NCBI RefSeq assembly: GCF_932526225.1
Contig: NC_064036.1
Location: 3,163,501 to 3,227,500 of the forward strand
Direction: 5' to 3'
DNA length: 64,000 bases
Source of the DNA: Nematostella vectensis
Taxonomy: Eukaryota > Cnidaria > Anthozoa > Actiniaria > Edwardsiidae
Positions 12,001 through 23,900 of the stretch are shown here, in pieces. The position numbers and the translations under genes were made by a program. Within the stretch, counting starts at the first letter, position 1; the number at the start of each line of letters is the position of its first letter. The notes below the pieces were generated by a model. It did not search any database. It was not told where the DNA came from and was given only the letters and a program-made list of their open reading frames with translations.

Positions 12001-15000
12001 TAATTATTTTTCATAAAATTTCGAGTCGACTACCAGTTTGGTTGAAGAACATGTCTGTGTTTTGCATGCTGATAATCATTAATGGGAATTATTAACAGAA
12101 ACATTAAATGGGCTTCCTACTGTAAATAAAGGCTTGTACCACATGTATTACATGCGTGATGTTTTTTCAGAGCCCACAAACATGTTGGATCTCAAGGCTG
12201 TAATGTGGTTAGAAGGCTATTTACAGGTACTTAAAGTGTTTAAACTTAATAATGGTTGTTATAAAAGCCAGGCCCATAATCAGGGAGGTTAAGGGGTTCA
12301 GAAGAAACCCCCACTCTTCTGGAAGGTCCGCTCTAATGAAGGAAAATTGAGTACCACCGTGAGCTAGGGAGAGCTACTAAGAGAAAATGGTCCACTTAAT
12401 GGGTAAATGAGCCCTCCCCCTCCCGCTCAAAATCCTGGCTAAGGGCCTAAAAGATTAGAAAGCCTACAGTTAAAGCTATTGAAATCAGTGATAATCCATG
12501 CATATGGTAGATAAAGCAATGGCACAGTTTTAAGTTTTTTGTCCTTGTAATACAAGCAGAAAATTGGGTTTGACTCACCTCTCTTTTTCAGCAATGGCCA
12601 ACCACTATCCTTGTGGTATCCCACGACAGAAACTTCCTGGACACTGTGACCACGGATATCCTTCACATGCACTCTCAAAAACTTGACTACTACAAGGGAA
12701 ACTATGAGGTAACCAATCCCTAGCTATCCTTGTTTCGCCTGCCAACCCCTCAGTATTAGCGACAGCAGAGGGGGGGGGGGGGGGGGAGAGGTGGGACTGC
12801 ACTTTTGTGGTATAAACCTTGAATTATCTAGCCGCCCCTGTCAAGGGTTTCAAGAACAACCCAAAATTTTTCAGTAATTTTAAAAAGATACTTTTAAATG
12901 GTTTGTACAAATATAATACATTTAAATGGTTTGTTATTTTGTGTTTGACAGAATTTCCAGAAAACGCGTGAAGAGAAATTACTGAATCAGCAACGAGAAT
13001 ATGAGGCACAACAAATGTACAGGCAACATTTACAGGTATGTATCACGATAGGTGTGGCAGGGTATAGTTACGCAACTCATGGGCAACCATGGGGGCATAG
13101 TCACTTTACCTACATGAAGGGTACTAACTCATGGGCAACCAGGGGTGTTATCATGGCAAGGGTGTGACACAATCATTCAAAATAATTACTTCATGATTGA
13201 CATCATTTCTTTTTTAAGGCATTCATCGACAAGTTTCGTTACAATGCCAAGAGGGCCTCTCTGGCGCAGAGTAAAATCAAAATTCTCGAAAAGCTGTGAG
13301 TCTTCTTACTTTTTGTTATTGCTGTTATTGCCACAGTGAAGCCAAAGGCTTAAAGCTGTCACTGAGTTTGTGGCAATATCAGAGCCTAAAGTGTTTTTGT
13401 AAAACATGGTAGACACACAAACTGCTTGCACGCAGTTTTCTTCCCCGCAACGCACATAGAAATCTGTTTTGTGCACATGGTCTTGACATTCTCTTGTTTC
13501 GCTGTGTGCCAAACAAGTGAACTTGTAGTCTCCCACGAAGTCGTGCTGACCTCTGTCACGCAATGCACTTACTGAGCTCAAGCCCATTGCGTGACAAAAA
13601 GTATGTCATGACACGAAAGCCATTTTGCAGAAGAGTGAGGGAATGTGAGTCCGGAGCGGAGCAATGCAGGATTTCAGAAACTTGGATTTCTGGATATGGA
13701 TTTGTGCAATTCCCAAAGAAAACCAATTTGAAATGAAATCTAGTCAGTCAAGTAGTACCACAAAGATAATACATTATTCTGTAAGATGTATCATCCACTT
13801 ATGTGTGTCTCCACTTGATAGCTTGTTGGCGAGTCTCAACATTCCCTCTGCAACCGCTACTTCTCACAAAGCGAGAGTGTAAAGTAAAGGGAGTCCTAAT
13901 ACCCATGTATTATGTCTATAGGCGGCGCACAACTCTTCTGTCACCGTGGTGGGATTCTATCACTATTTTAGATGACATTAGGAGTTGTTTCTTATTCATT
14001 TGCTCTGTATTGTTTCCAGTCCTGTTTTACAACCTGTCGAGCGAGACCCACCCGCGATACTGCGGTAAGTGAGAATTCCTCTAGGAATACCAGGCTACAA
14101 CTCACTGTAAGTTTGCATGTAAAGGACAGCACACCGCACTGCATCAATTAAATGTGATCTCACCTGACAATAGAGACACATATGTCGGGGTGGGTAAAAG
14201 ACATTTGTCTCCCCTTCCTCGACAATCATAAAGCCCCGTGGTGTGGCATGTGGCATGAAAGCAAGAATACGGAGCTGTTAATAACACTAATTTGATTTCC
14301 ATCAGGTTTCCCGAGTGCGAGAAGCTATCACCTCCTGTTTTACAACTGGATGAAGTATGTTCCACTCCTTATATTATTTAGCATGAGGCCACATTTGTCT
14401 CTCCTTTCCTAAAGGAGAGCCGTTCAATTTATAAGGCTAAGGAAAAAAAAAAATTCAGTAAGAGTTCAGCAATTTGCAAAGCGATTGTTTTAAAATAGGT
14501 CCTTAAACCTGCAATGGTAGAGGCCTCTTTTTTCTGTGTTTTACTGGGCTGGCATTCGCAAGAAAAAGAGATCCAAAACCAGAAAAAATGCAACAGTTGT
14601 CTGTGAAATTACATAAAATCCATATCTCATGCTCTATAAACGTGTTTCCTTGTAACGCTTGCTTTACCTGCAGGTGATGTTTCACTACTCACCTGACCGT
14701 GTTATCTTCAGTAAAGTCGATATTTCTGCCAACAACGAATCTAGGATAGCAGTGGTAAGATCAGCGATCACCCATTCTGCATTTCAACAGTATCCAACCA
14801 CAAAAAGTACAATTCCCTGTATTCAAAGAACAACTATAAGCCACCCAAATTATGAGCACCAATTGCCCAAATTACAAAAAGCACAAGGCCAAGTAAAAAG
14901 CATCGCTTGCCCGGATTACAAGCACTGACCATATTCAATCACCACAAACCCACTACAATCCACTCCTCTTAATCATCTCCAAGGACCCAGAAGGTCCTTT

Positions 15001-17693
15001 ACCAGTTGTACTTATTCGCAACACTACCCTGGCTACCAGAGCCTCCAGACATCTCTTGTCCAGTGACGCTCAGCCAAAATGCCGTGACTGGGTCTCGCAA
15101 CACATTATCCCCAAGAATGCCTCTTTATTGACGACTCTACTTTGTAAAGTTTCTATTCCATACTTACCCTAACTTATGCTCAAGGTCGGAGACAACGGCT
15201 CTGGTAAGACGACGCTTCTAAAGATCCTCTTGGGAGAACTAGAGCCAGTCAAGGGAATTCGACACTACCACAGGTACAGTACGTGACAAATGAAGAAAGA
15301 GGAGACTCTTTCCTGACGCAAAGCCAGAATGTGTCCAAGGGATGTCCAGAATGTGTCCAAGGGATGTCCAGGGAGTGTGGAAGTGCTTCTTTTTTGTGTC
15401 CTACAATTTTCACAGGCTTTTTTTATGAAGTATTAATCTAATGCTGCATTTATTTTGTTTTGTTTAACTAAGCCCATAGTTTGAGATCTCCTGAATATAA
15501 TTCTTTGGTGTTCTTGATTTTGTAGAAACCTGAAGATCGGCTACTTCAGCCAGCACCATGTGGATCAACTACAAATGACACAGTGTGCTATCGAGTTCCT
15601 CGCCTCTAGATTTCCAGGTCCGTAACTTGTGACAGAATCTGTGGACATCATACTAACAATGCATCATTGTGATCACAACATTTGGGTTGTAAATCACATA
15701 TTGTAGCATCATGGATTATATAGATCATAATCCCATGGCTCATGCCTGTAACCACTCAGCATAAGTCATCAAGTTCCAAAGCTTCATACAGTATAAACAG
15801 CCTCTACTTTGGTGGCCTGTTTTGTGTGATGGTGTATTTTACTGTTCGCAATCAATTTTCATGTTTGTCTGTATTGTTATTTATTAATACCTATTACTGT
15901 ATACTTTCTATAGGAATGAATACTGAAGCATACCGGCACCAACTGGGCCGATATGGGGTGTCAGGAGAGCTGGCTACAAGGCCGATTATCAGCTTGTCTG
16001 GTGGACAGAAAAGTAGAGTGGTATTTGCTTCCATGACTATGGGCGGGTGAGTGACGTTTGCGTTGTTTCATTAAAATGAATGTATTTGCAAAAGTAATTA
16101 TGCCCAAATTGCATCGTTTCTTATCGCTTCACACTTAAACACTTGACAGAGCAATTGCAACTTCCATGCCACTGCCTAATGCATGAGTCTGCATTTCTAT
16201 TGTGAGTCATCTTGTCTTAATATTAAAAACTGAGGCACATTGGTAGCTCTTCATCTTGGTTTCAGAGATAGCTAAACCGTGGTACTGGGAGCAATTCCCT
16301 ACTCTTAAAAATTGCACACACAAGAGATGGGACCTCAACCGAAAGACTGGATGTCATGTTGCAGCAGAATAATAATGCTTACTGTTAATTTTTTCTTTTC
16401 AGACCAAATTTACTGGTTCTTGACGAACCCACAAATCATCTGGATATGGAGACGATAGAGGCCTTAGCTAAAGCTCTAAGACAGTTCAAGGTAATGCTTA
16501 TTGGAGTCACTAAACTCACCTCTGCTGAAGTTATAATCTTCCCCTCCCCTCCCTCAAAAGTGTTATATTAACAATTGACATCCCCTCCCTGTAATACCCC
16601 CCTTCCCCTCTCTCGTAAGTGTTGTAATGTTGACATCTCCCCCCTGTAATACCCCCCTTCCCCTCTCTCATAAGTGTTGTGATGTTGACATCTCCTCCCT
16701 GTAATACCCACTTCCCCTCTCATAAGTGTTGTAATATTGACATCCCCTCCCTGTAATACCCCCCTTCCCCTCTCATAAGTGTTGTAATGTTGACATCCCC
16801 TCCCTGTAATACCCCCCTTCCCCTCTCTCATTAGTGTTGTAATGTTGACATCCCCTCCCTGTAATACCCCCCTTCCCCTCTCTCATAAGTGTTGTAATAT
16901 TGACATCCCCTCCCTGTAATACCCCCCTTCCCCTCTCATAAGTGTTGTAATGTTGACATCTCCTCCCTGTAATACCCCCCTTCCCCTCTCTCATAAGTGT
17001 TGTAATGTTGACATCTCCTCCCTGTAATACCCCCCTTCCCCTCTCATAAGTGTTGTAATATTGACATCCCCTCCCTGTAATACCCCCCTTCCCCTCTCAT
17101 TAGTGTTGTAATGTTGACATCCCCTCCCTGTAATACCCCCCTTCCCCTCTCATTAGTGTTGTTATGTTGACATCCCCTCCCTGTAATACCCCCCTACTCC
17201 TCTCTCATTAGTGTTGTAATGTTGACATCCCCTCCCTGTAATACCCCCCTTCCCCTCTCATTAGTGTTGTAATGTTGACATCCCCTCCCTGTAATACCCC
17301 CCTCCTATCCCTCAAAAGTGTATCTCTTAGGGTTAAAATTTATTTTTGCCATCGATCACCCTGGTGTTTTTTTATCGGAGTCCCCACTGGGTAATATTTT
17401 CATCTCCTTCCTTTAATCTTCTGAAATATTTCCCTCCCCTTCCTCGGAAGTGTTGTAATATTGCCCCACTTCCTTTGATATTCCCCTACCTACCCCAAGT
17501 ATAGTAATAATACCAGGAATTTATTGTGTGCTGTTTACACTAGGGAGGCGTTGTGCTTGTATCCCATGACGAACGCTTAGTGCGTAATGTCTGTAATGAG
17601 GTGTGGCTGTGCGGGCAAGGAACAGTGCGCTCTATTGAGGGTGGCTTTGACATGTACAAGAAAATAGTACAAGATGAACTGAAGGCTATTTAG
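6073..17693 (+). CDS. ABCF3: ABC transporter F family member 3
   Basis: There are 26 exons: 6073-6199, 7022-7163, 7661-7737, 8220-8272, 8614-8711, 8796-8918, 9324-9428, 9548-9599, 9692-9801, 9944-9986, 10078-10124, 10296-10355, 11260-11316, 11700-11722, 12171-12226, 12592-12708, 12952-13035, 13219-13295, 14020-14064, 14306-14354, 14674-14754, 15185-15273, 15526-15617, 15914-16046, 16403-16490, 17544-17693. Phases agree and give 725 residues (human protein 709). ABCF proteins have no membrane domain; they are soluble twin-ATPases acting on ribosomes or in stress/antiviral signalling. Walker A1 GRNGIGKTT ~227, signature FSGGW ~348, Walker B LLLLDEPTN ~368; second cassette Walker [10 protein letters not shown] ~544, signature LSGGQ ~630, Walker [13 protein letters not shown] ~650. 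A charged linker ([14 protein letters not shown]) precedes cassette 1, as in ABCF3. Exon 14 is only 23 nt and carries part of Walker B. An AATAAA lies at 17858. Confidence 0.95.
13300..14019. other. ABCF3 intron 18 with inverted repeats
   Basis: The intron contains an 11-bp inverted repeat, gtcacgcaatg...cattgcgtgac (about 13555-13594), and another pair ttgccaca...tgtggcaa (about 13328-13377). This suggests one or two decayed MITEs. No exon was found. Confidence 0.4.
15030..15105. repeat. dispersed repeat shared with 26305-26405 (inverted)
   Basis: In ABCF3 intron 21 the stretch ctaccagagcctccagaca...cagtgacgctcagccaaaatgccgtgac is matched in reverse orientation at about 26305-26405, downstream of PARK7. 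Both look like pieces of one MITE family. Confidence 0.55.
16560..17330 (+). repeat. minisatellite, ~53-55 bp unit, ~14 copies, ABCF3 intron 25
   Basis: The unit contains ttgacatcccctccctgtaa followed by taccccccttcccctctc and ataagtgttgtaatg. Units differ mainly by a ctct dinucleotide slippage and point changes. On the + strand it is strongly pyrimidine-rich. It lies between exons 25 and 26 and makes spurious minus-strand ORFs. Confidence 0.9.
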
Positions 17694-18566
17694 AAAGAAT
17701 AATACAACCTGGAATTATACCTCAAGCCAACTATGTTATGGTATTTTCATAAAGGCAGTGCTTGGTATACTCTTAGGAAAAACTGCCTGAGAGTTTATTT
17801 ATAATGAGAATGTCATCTGACACACAGCCCCAGAAAAGCCACAGAAATTGTAACTACAAATAAATCTAAGCAATTAAAAAAAAAGTTAAGAGAATCAAAT
17901 GTTTTTTATTGGTAATTATGTATTAGTTACAGAATAAATATTAGGTAAAAAATATCCCTCTATTTACAATAGTTATCTACAAAATATTGTATTTTCTCTA
18001 TATTCTAGTTTTTGGTTAGTATTTTATCTGAAAAGTTAGGTTAAGACAGAATCAATAAATCTGACTAATTTCAATTCATTCCAGTTATTTATTGTAAGGC
18101 TATTATCCCTAACAAAAAAAAAACGCAAATTAGCCCAATTATCTAATCACCTATTAGGTTGGGCAGTGCACATATACATAATCTTTCACCAGGAGCCAAA
18201 ACAGAGCTCAACTTGACAGGAGCTGTAGTACAATCACTTGAATAAGACTCGGTGCTTTCAATGTAGTTTACACTTATTTTCAGTCACACATGCACCTTGC
18301 GTTTTTTCGTTTCCCATTCTCTACTGGCTTTTGGTGAAAGAAGCCATTTTGCAGTTTCAGTGGCCGTTAGACTGTTAACCATGAGCGCCGAAAAGCATGT
18401 GGTTGTGTCAAGTGTGATTGGTTTGTACCAAACTCTGTTTCTCTCACATGCACACATCATTGCATGCGCATCACGAGGATTTGTTGGTGGGAGGTGTGTA
18501 GTCTCAGTTTTTACTCTTCGCACCCCACTAGATACATGATACTTGCACAGAGCACAGTTCCATCCT
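17694..18566. other. convergent 3' region of ABCF3 and the membrane-protein gene
   Basis: ABCF3's AATAAA (17858) lies here, with the 3' UTR of the minus-strand gene. The minus ORF over 18284-18628 overlaps the last exon of that gene in another frame. No separate gene is supported. Confidence 0.55.
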
Positions 18567-20529
18567 CTAGATGTGCCACAAACAAGTGCAGCATTTGACA
18601 GGCTCATAACAAACTCCCCTTCTCTCACGTCGGTTTAAAACTGAGTCCGGCCATAAGTAGTTCACCAACCAGAATGGCAACATGAGCAAGATGAAGCCTT
18701 AAAAAAAGAAACAAAAAAAAGTTAAACTCACAAACTAATCTTACAGAATGTTAAATACTGTTCAGTCATGTGTAAATTGCTTTTTTATAAACCATACTGG
18801 GCTTGTTGCCATATAATATACTCTTTAGTCTCCCAGACAAATTCTCAGGAGAGTTGGAGAAGAGTTCACATGGTGTAAAACTATTAAATGCTGTTTACAT
18901 TCAACAGTTTATTGAAATGGAAAAAAAAAGGAAGGGAAGGAATTTAAGATTACTAACCACTTGAAAGAATCGCAAATATTCCAAATGACATGCACAGGTA
19001 AAAAAGTTCTGGTGTGTAGAGTACCTAAAAACAATACAACAATTAGAATGTTTAAAAAAGACAAAAACAAATAAAACAAGGAGAAACACAAAGTAACCCA
19101 ATAAGCAATATTTGGAGTAGGAATGGCCTTGATTAGCATATACATGTGTGTGGTGGGGGGTTATCTCCCATATTCCAAATCTTAAAAATGAAGTACTGTA
19201 GTCTGTAAATGTCAGTGCTAGTAAGCCTTAAATAATATTGATTCTGTCCAAGTTAAAGCACATACCAAATCAAGGTTCCACCCTATTAATATGAAAAAAA
19301 TCTTACACATGTCTCAGCATCTAAGGTTGATGCAAATAAAACAAGCCCCATTAACAGAGACCCAAATCCAAAGAAATGGAACGCGATCTTGAGCTGCCAA
19401 GGGACAGGCTCCATCATGGTGAACAGGAAGGAGAAGGCTGTAGAAAAAAGAATAGAGAAACAGAATGTTAGTCATATAGTGAGACAGAACAGTCAGTCGA
19501 ATATTGTAAAACAGAAGAGTTAGTCATATATAGTGAGACGGAATAGTCAGTCAAATATAGTGAGACAGAACAGTTAGTCATATATTGTTAGACAGAATAG
19601 TCAGTAAAATATCAAAAAAGAGAACAGTTAGTCATATAGTGAGACAGAACAGTCTGTTGAATATTGTCAAACAGAAGAGTTAGTCATATATAGTGAGACA
19701 GAACAGTTAGTCATGGTATATAGTGAGACAGAATTAAATAGTCAGTCAAATATCGTAAAAGAGAACAGTTAGTCAAACAGGTGAACTTCTAGATTAGATG
19801 CCTTCATTACACCCCTAAAGGCCCGGCAAAAGCCCCAGGCTTTTATTTAAATTGGTAAATATTGTTTTGTTATGGGACATTTTGCCTGACTTATATACTT
19901 CCCCCCACCCCCCCTCAGTGCTTTAAATTGGGCCTATATATTTGCTTGGCCCATTTTTATCATATACTCACCAATCATTGCAAATGTAAAAACAACGCAA
20001 GCAACACTAATGCTTAGAAGGGGCTGATCACAGAACTTTGAGCTTCGTGGCCTAAAAAAGCATACTCAAATCAGTGCTGGACTTGGACATGTATTTGATG
20101 ATGTCATTGCAAACAAAGTGTACAATACTTACAGCAGTATGACGTAAACTTGTGGAACCAAGAATAGCAGGGACCAGAGAATTACCACAATTCTTCTACA
20201 AAACAAAAAACATTATAAATGACAGCTAGGCAGGCGGTGTTACAAGTTACATAAATGTTACATGCCTGGGGTAGTAGCTAATCAAAAAGATTTGATTGTC
20301 CGGCTCAATCAAATTTAATGTAGCACAATCGATTTATGGAACACGTTCGATTGCCGAATCCAATCATTCAATATAAAATCATGTTCGATTGGGTTCGATT
20401 CCGAAATGCTTGTCAACACCAAAATAAAATAAAATTATTTAAGCTTGAGACTTACACGACTGTTCGGTTGTCCTTTGGAAACCATCGAGTGAAATGATAA
20501 GCAACGTGCGATAGGAAGTAAAACCACAT
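18567..20529 (-). CDS. multi-pass membrane protein, family not recognised
   Basis: Six exons on the minus strand (20456-20529, 20133-20195, 19972-20051, 19307-19437, 18958-19024, 18567-18697) join with consistent phases and GT-AG borders to give 181 residues starting MWFYFLSHVAYHFTRWFP. I do not recognise the family. About five hydrophobic stretches are visible: residues ~27-46 (IVVILWSLLFLVPQVYVILL), ~57-75, ~95-115 (FHFFGFGSLLMGLVLFAS), ~125-142 and ~143-160 (FILLMLPFWLVNYLW). Polar loops include KFCDQP and STLDAETC. The C-terminus is short, basic and cysteine-rich (NRRERRGVCYEPVKCCTCLWHI), suggesting palmitoylation or metal binding at the cytosolic side. A GTGAGA inside the last exon could be an alternative donor, so the terminal ~20 residues are less certain. 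It shares a 463-bp intergenic region head to head with PARK7. Confidence 0.7.
19465..19775. repeat. degenerate tandem repeat in intron 3 of the membrane-protein gene
   Basis: Repeated phrases of the type gttagtcatatatagtgaga and cagaacagtcagtcaaatat recur about ten times with a mixed period of roughly 28-37 bp. Non-coding. Confidence 0.75.
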
Positions 20530-20992
20530 CTTGGCAGGACGTTTTTCAAAAGATCATCAGCTTTGTGTTCGTACACACACCACAGTTGTCCTGCTCGGTG
20601 CTTCGCAACGTTGACAAACAATGTCGACAAACAATGTCACACGGCCTAAGAGACGGGATTGATATCTTGAATCAAAGATATATCTTCCACCGCTTTATTC
20701 AGCTTTTGAGAATCACTACCGTCGTTTTAAAGACTAGTTTGACCCTGCTTTGTCAATGTTATAAAAATTCGTAAAGCTGACAAACTTTTTCCGAGGCAAA
20801 TTTGGAATGCTGGCTCTATTCTGCATAAATTGCATGTAAGTTTCTAAGAGTAAATTTGATTGGGTCAGATTAACCAATCATTTTCCCATTTTGATCCGTC
20901 CGTAGTTTATCACCAATAGTGAGCATTGTTATATAAGAGCATTTTGTAACCAATAGAATCCCCCGTAAAGAACCCTGTTGTATCCAGTAAAG
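20530..20992. promoter_or_regulatory. bidirectional promoter region, membrane protein / PARK7
   Basis: Start codons of the two divergent genes are 463 bp apart. On the PARK7 side there are three CCAAT-type motifs (accaatca ~20872, accaata ~20911 and ~20950) and a TATA-like element, tatataag, at 20930, about 60 bp before the PARK7 ATG. No equally clear TATA is seen for the minus-strand gene. Confidence 0.5.
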
Positions 20993-23900
20993 ATGGCGTT
21001 CGACACGAAGGGATCTGCGCTTGTAATTTTAGCGGAGGGTGCAGAAGAAATGGAGGCCGTTATCACTGCTGACGTTTTGCGGAGAGGAAAGGTACTTAAG
21101 TTTTTTAAAATAATGCAACCAGAAATTAGGCGCGTGTTACGTTGACAATCAGATAAGAGCAACTGGTCACCTTTTTCAAATGAGATAGTAATGAGTTGTT
21201 TTGACACCTGTCAATCACATGTAAAAAGCAAACAAGTTGTCTATTTTAAGGAGTGGTACACAACCTCTACTACATTTCTACACCCAAAAGATGATGGGAC
21301 CAAAAATGTTGTGAGCACCTTTTCCCCTTTTAAAGAATCTAGTGTACAACCAAGGGTAGAGGGCACCTCTTCCCGGCATGCATTTCTAATGAGTTATATT
21401 ATCATCGGCTTCGCCCCCCATGAACGTGTCAGTTGATTGAGAACACCGCAGAGAAACAATCTCTGCGAGCTGTGGACTTTGACGAGTTGAATACTGTTCA
21501 ACTGTTTATATTTACAGCATAGATTCTGTCGTAAAAATGCCGTTTAGAACAGCAAACATTTTACATGTCCAGTTTATTTCAATAATTTGACACCTGAGTT
21601 TTTCCCAACAAGCTAGAGAGCAGCAAAGAATTGTTTATTGCACTGGATACAGTTAATTTGTTTGCCATAGTTACAATTGGACTACATACAGTAACTACAA
21701 AGAAAAATGGCATGAAAAGAGGCCCACAGAAAAACCAGGGCCTATGCGAGTCATGAGCTCCCCGAAAATATAAAGATTTACCAATGACAAATTTGTAGGC
21801 AGCGTGTTAAGGGAAACAAACAATCACAGAAGGATACAGCACTTTACAAGCGAGGGCACAATAAAATATAATTCTACCAAGGTATCTTTTTCTGAGGCTT
21901 CTTATGAACTGTTTGCTTGTTCCCTTTCCCCAGGCCTGTCAGTAAGTAAAAACAAGTTGAAGACAACTAAAGTATAATTTAGGGTGCTGACACAAACCAA
22001 TCTATCAGTCTATCAGAGGTCATCTGACCTTGACGGGAGCCAAAAATAGCCAATTTTGTAAGTCCCAAATAATGATCAAAATGTGGTGTAGCTAACATTG
22101 GAGCAATTTTGATAACCAATATTCCTTGGCTATTAAATGGTCGGATCAAGTAAAAATACAGCATGTTACTCCATTGTTTCACTTTGAAATATTTTTTTTC
22201 AAACACTGCGGTCGTCCAGCCCTGACGGCGCCATGCATGACATATAAATTTAAAAAAAAGCCCTCAAAAGGCACAGATCTTGCAAACAAATCAATGATAG
22301 ACAGAAAATAAGGTAAATATTACAGCAGATAGATTTACTTTTTACCATTGGATGCTCTTTGAAAGGAGCGTGAAGCTCTCAAACACATACTACGAACCCG
22401 CCGCTTTTCAGTTCATTCCGCTTAGAAGTGTGAAATTTATAGCGAAAGGCATGACAGGAAAAAGTGTCCTCCCCTCCCCTTTGTGCACCCTTTTGACTTT
22501 TGAAGTATCTGGTGTGCACTTCTTTCCAGGATTGGCCAAGGGGGGGTGCGAAGTCACAGGTATCATATGGAAAAATCATAGTATTAATGAAGATTCCTTA
22601 ATAAGATATGATCCACTTTTTGGCTGCCAAGGGGGGAGAGTGGCTGCATGCTCACCATGCACATCCCACTGTGTACACGTCTGTCGTTTGCACCCCTCAC
22701 CCTTTTAAAGAATCTAGTTTGCACCCCTTCCCCTCTCAGTCTCCCGCACAGCTGTCTTTGTGTTGGTCACGCAACACTCCCATCCAGCACCCCTTCCCCT
22801 TTTAAAATATCTAGTGTGCATCGCTTCCCCTTTTAAGATATTTAGTATGCATGGTGTCCCCTTTGAAAGATATCTAGTTTGCATCACGTCCCCTTTTAAG
22901 ATGTATAGTGTGCATCACGTCCCCTTTTAAGATATCTAGTGTGCATCACGTCCCCTTTTAAGATATCTAGTGTGCATCACGTCCCCTTTTAAGATATCTA
23001 GTGTGCATCGCATCCCCTTTTAAGATATATAGTGTGCATCGCATCCCCTTTTAAGATATCTAGTGTGCATCACGTCCCCTTTTAAGATATCTAGTGTGCA
23101 TCACGTCCCCTTTTAAGATATCTAGTGTGCATCACGTCCCCTTTTAAGATGTATAGTGTGCATCACGTCCCCTTTTAAGATATCTAGTGTGCATCACGTC
23201 CCCTTTTAAGATATCTAGTGTGCATCACGTCCCCTTTTAAGATATCTAGTGTGCATCACGTCCCCTTTTAAGATATCTAGTGTGTATCACGTCCCCTTTT
23301 AAGATATCTAGTGTGCATCACGTCCCCTTTTAAGATGTATAGTGTGCATCACGTCCCCTTTTAAGATATCTAGTGTGCATCACGTCCCCTTTTAAGATAT
23401 CTAGTGTGCATCGCATCCCCTTTAAAGATAGTTAGTATGCATGGTGTCCCCTATTAAGATATCTAGTGTGCATCACATCCCCTTTTAAGATTTCTAGTGT
23501 GTGTATCACGTCCCCTTTTAAGATATCTAGTGTGCATTGCAACCCCTTTTAAGATTTCTAGTGTGCATCACGTCCCCTTTTAAGATATCTAGTGTGTATC
23601 ACGTCCCCTTTTAAGATATCTAGTGTGCATCACGTCCCCTTTTAAGATGTATAGTGTGCATCACGTCCCCTTTTAAGATATCTAGTGTGCATCACGTCCC
23701 CTTTTAAGATATCTAGTGTGCATCGCATCCCCTTTAAAGATAGTTAGTATGCATGGTGTCCCCTATTAAGATATCTAGTGTGCATCACATCCCCTTTTAA
23801 GATTTCTAGTGTGTGTATCACGTCCCCTTTTAAGATATCTAGTGTGCATTGCAACCCCTTTTAAGATTTCTAGTGTGCATCACGTCCCCTTTTAAGATTT

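Noticed and set aside
16568-16994. Minus-strand repeat ORFs with [17 protein letters not shown] motifs
   Set aside because: Translation of the ABCF3 intron 25 minisatellite.
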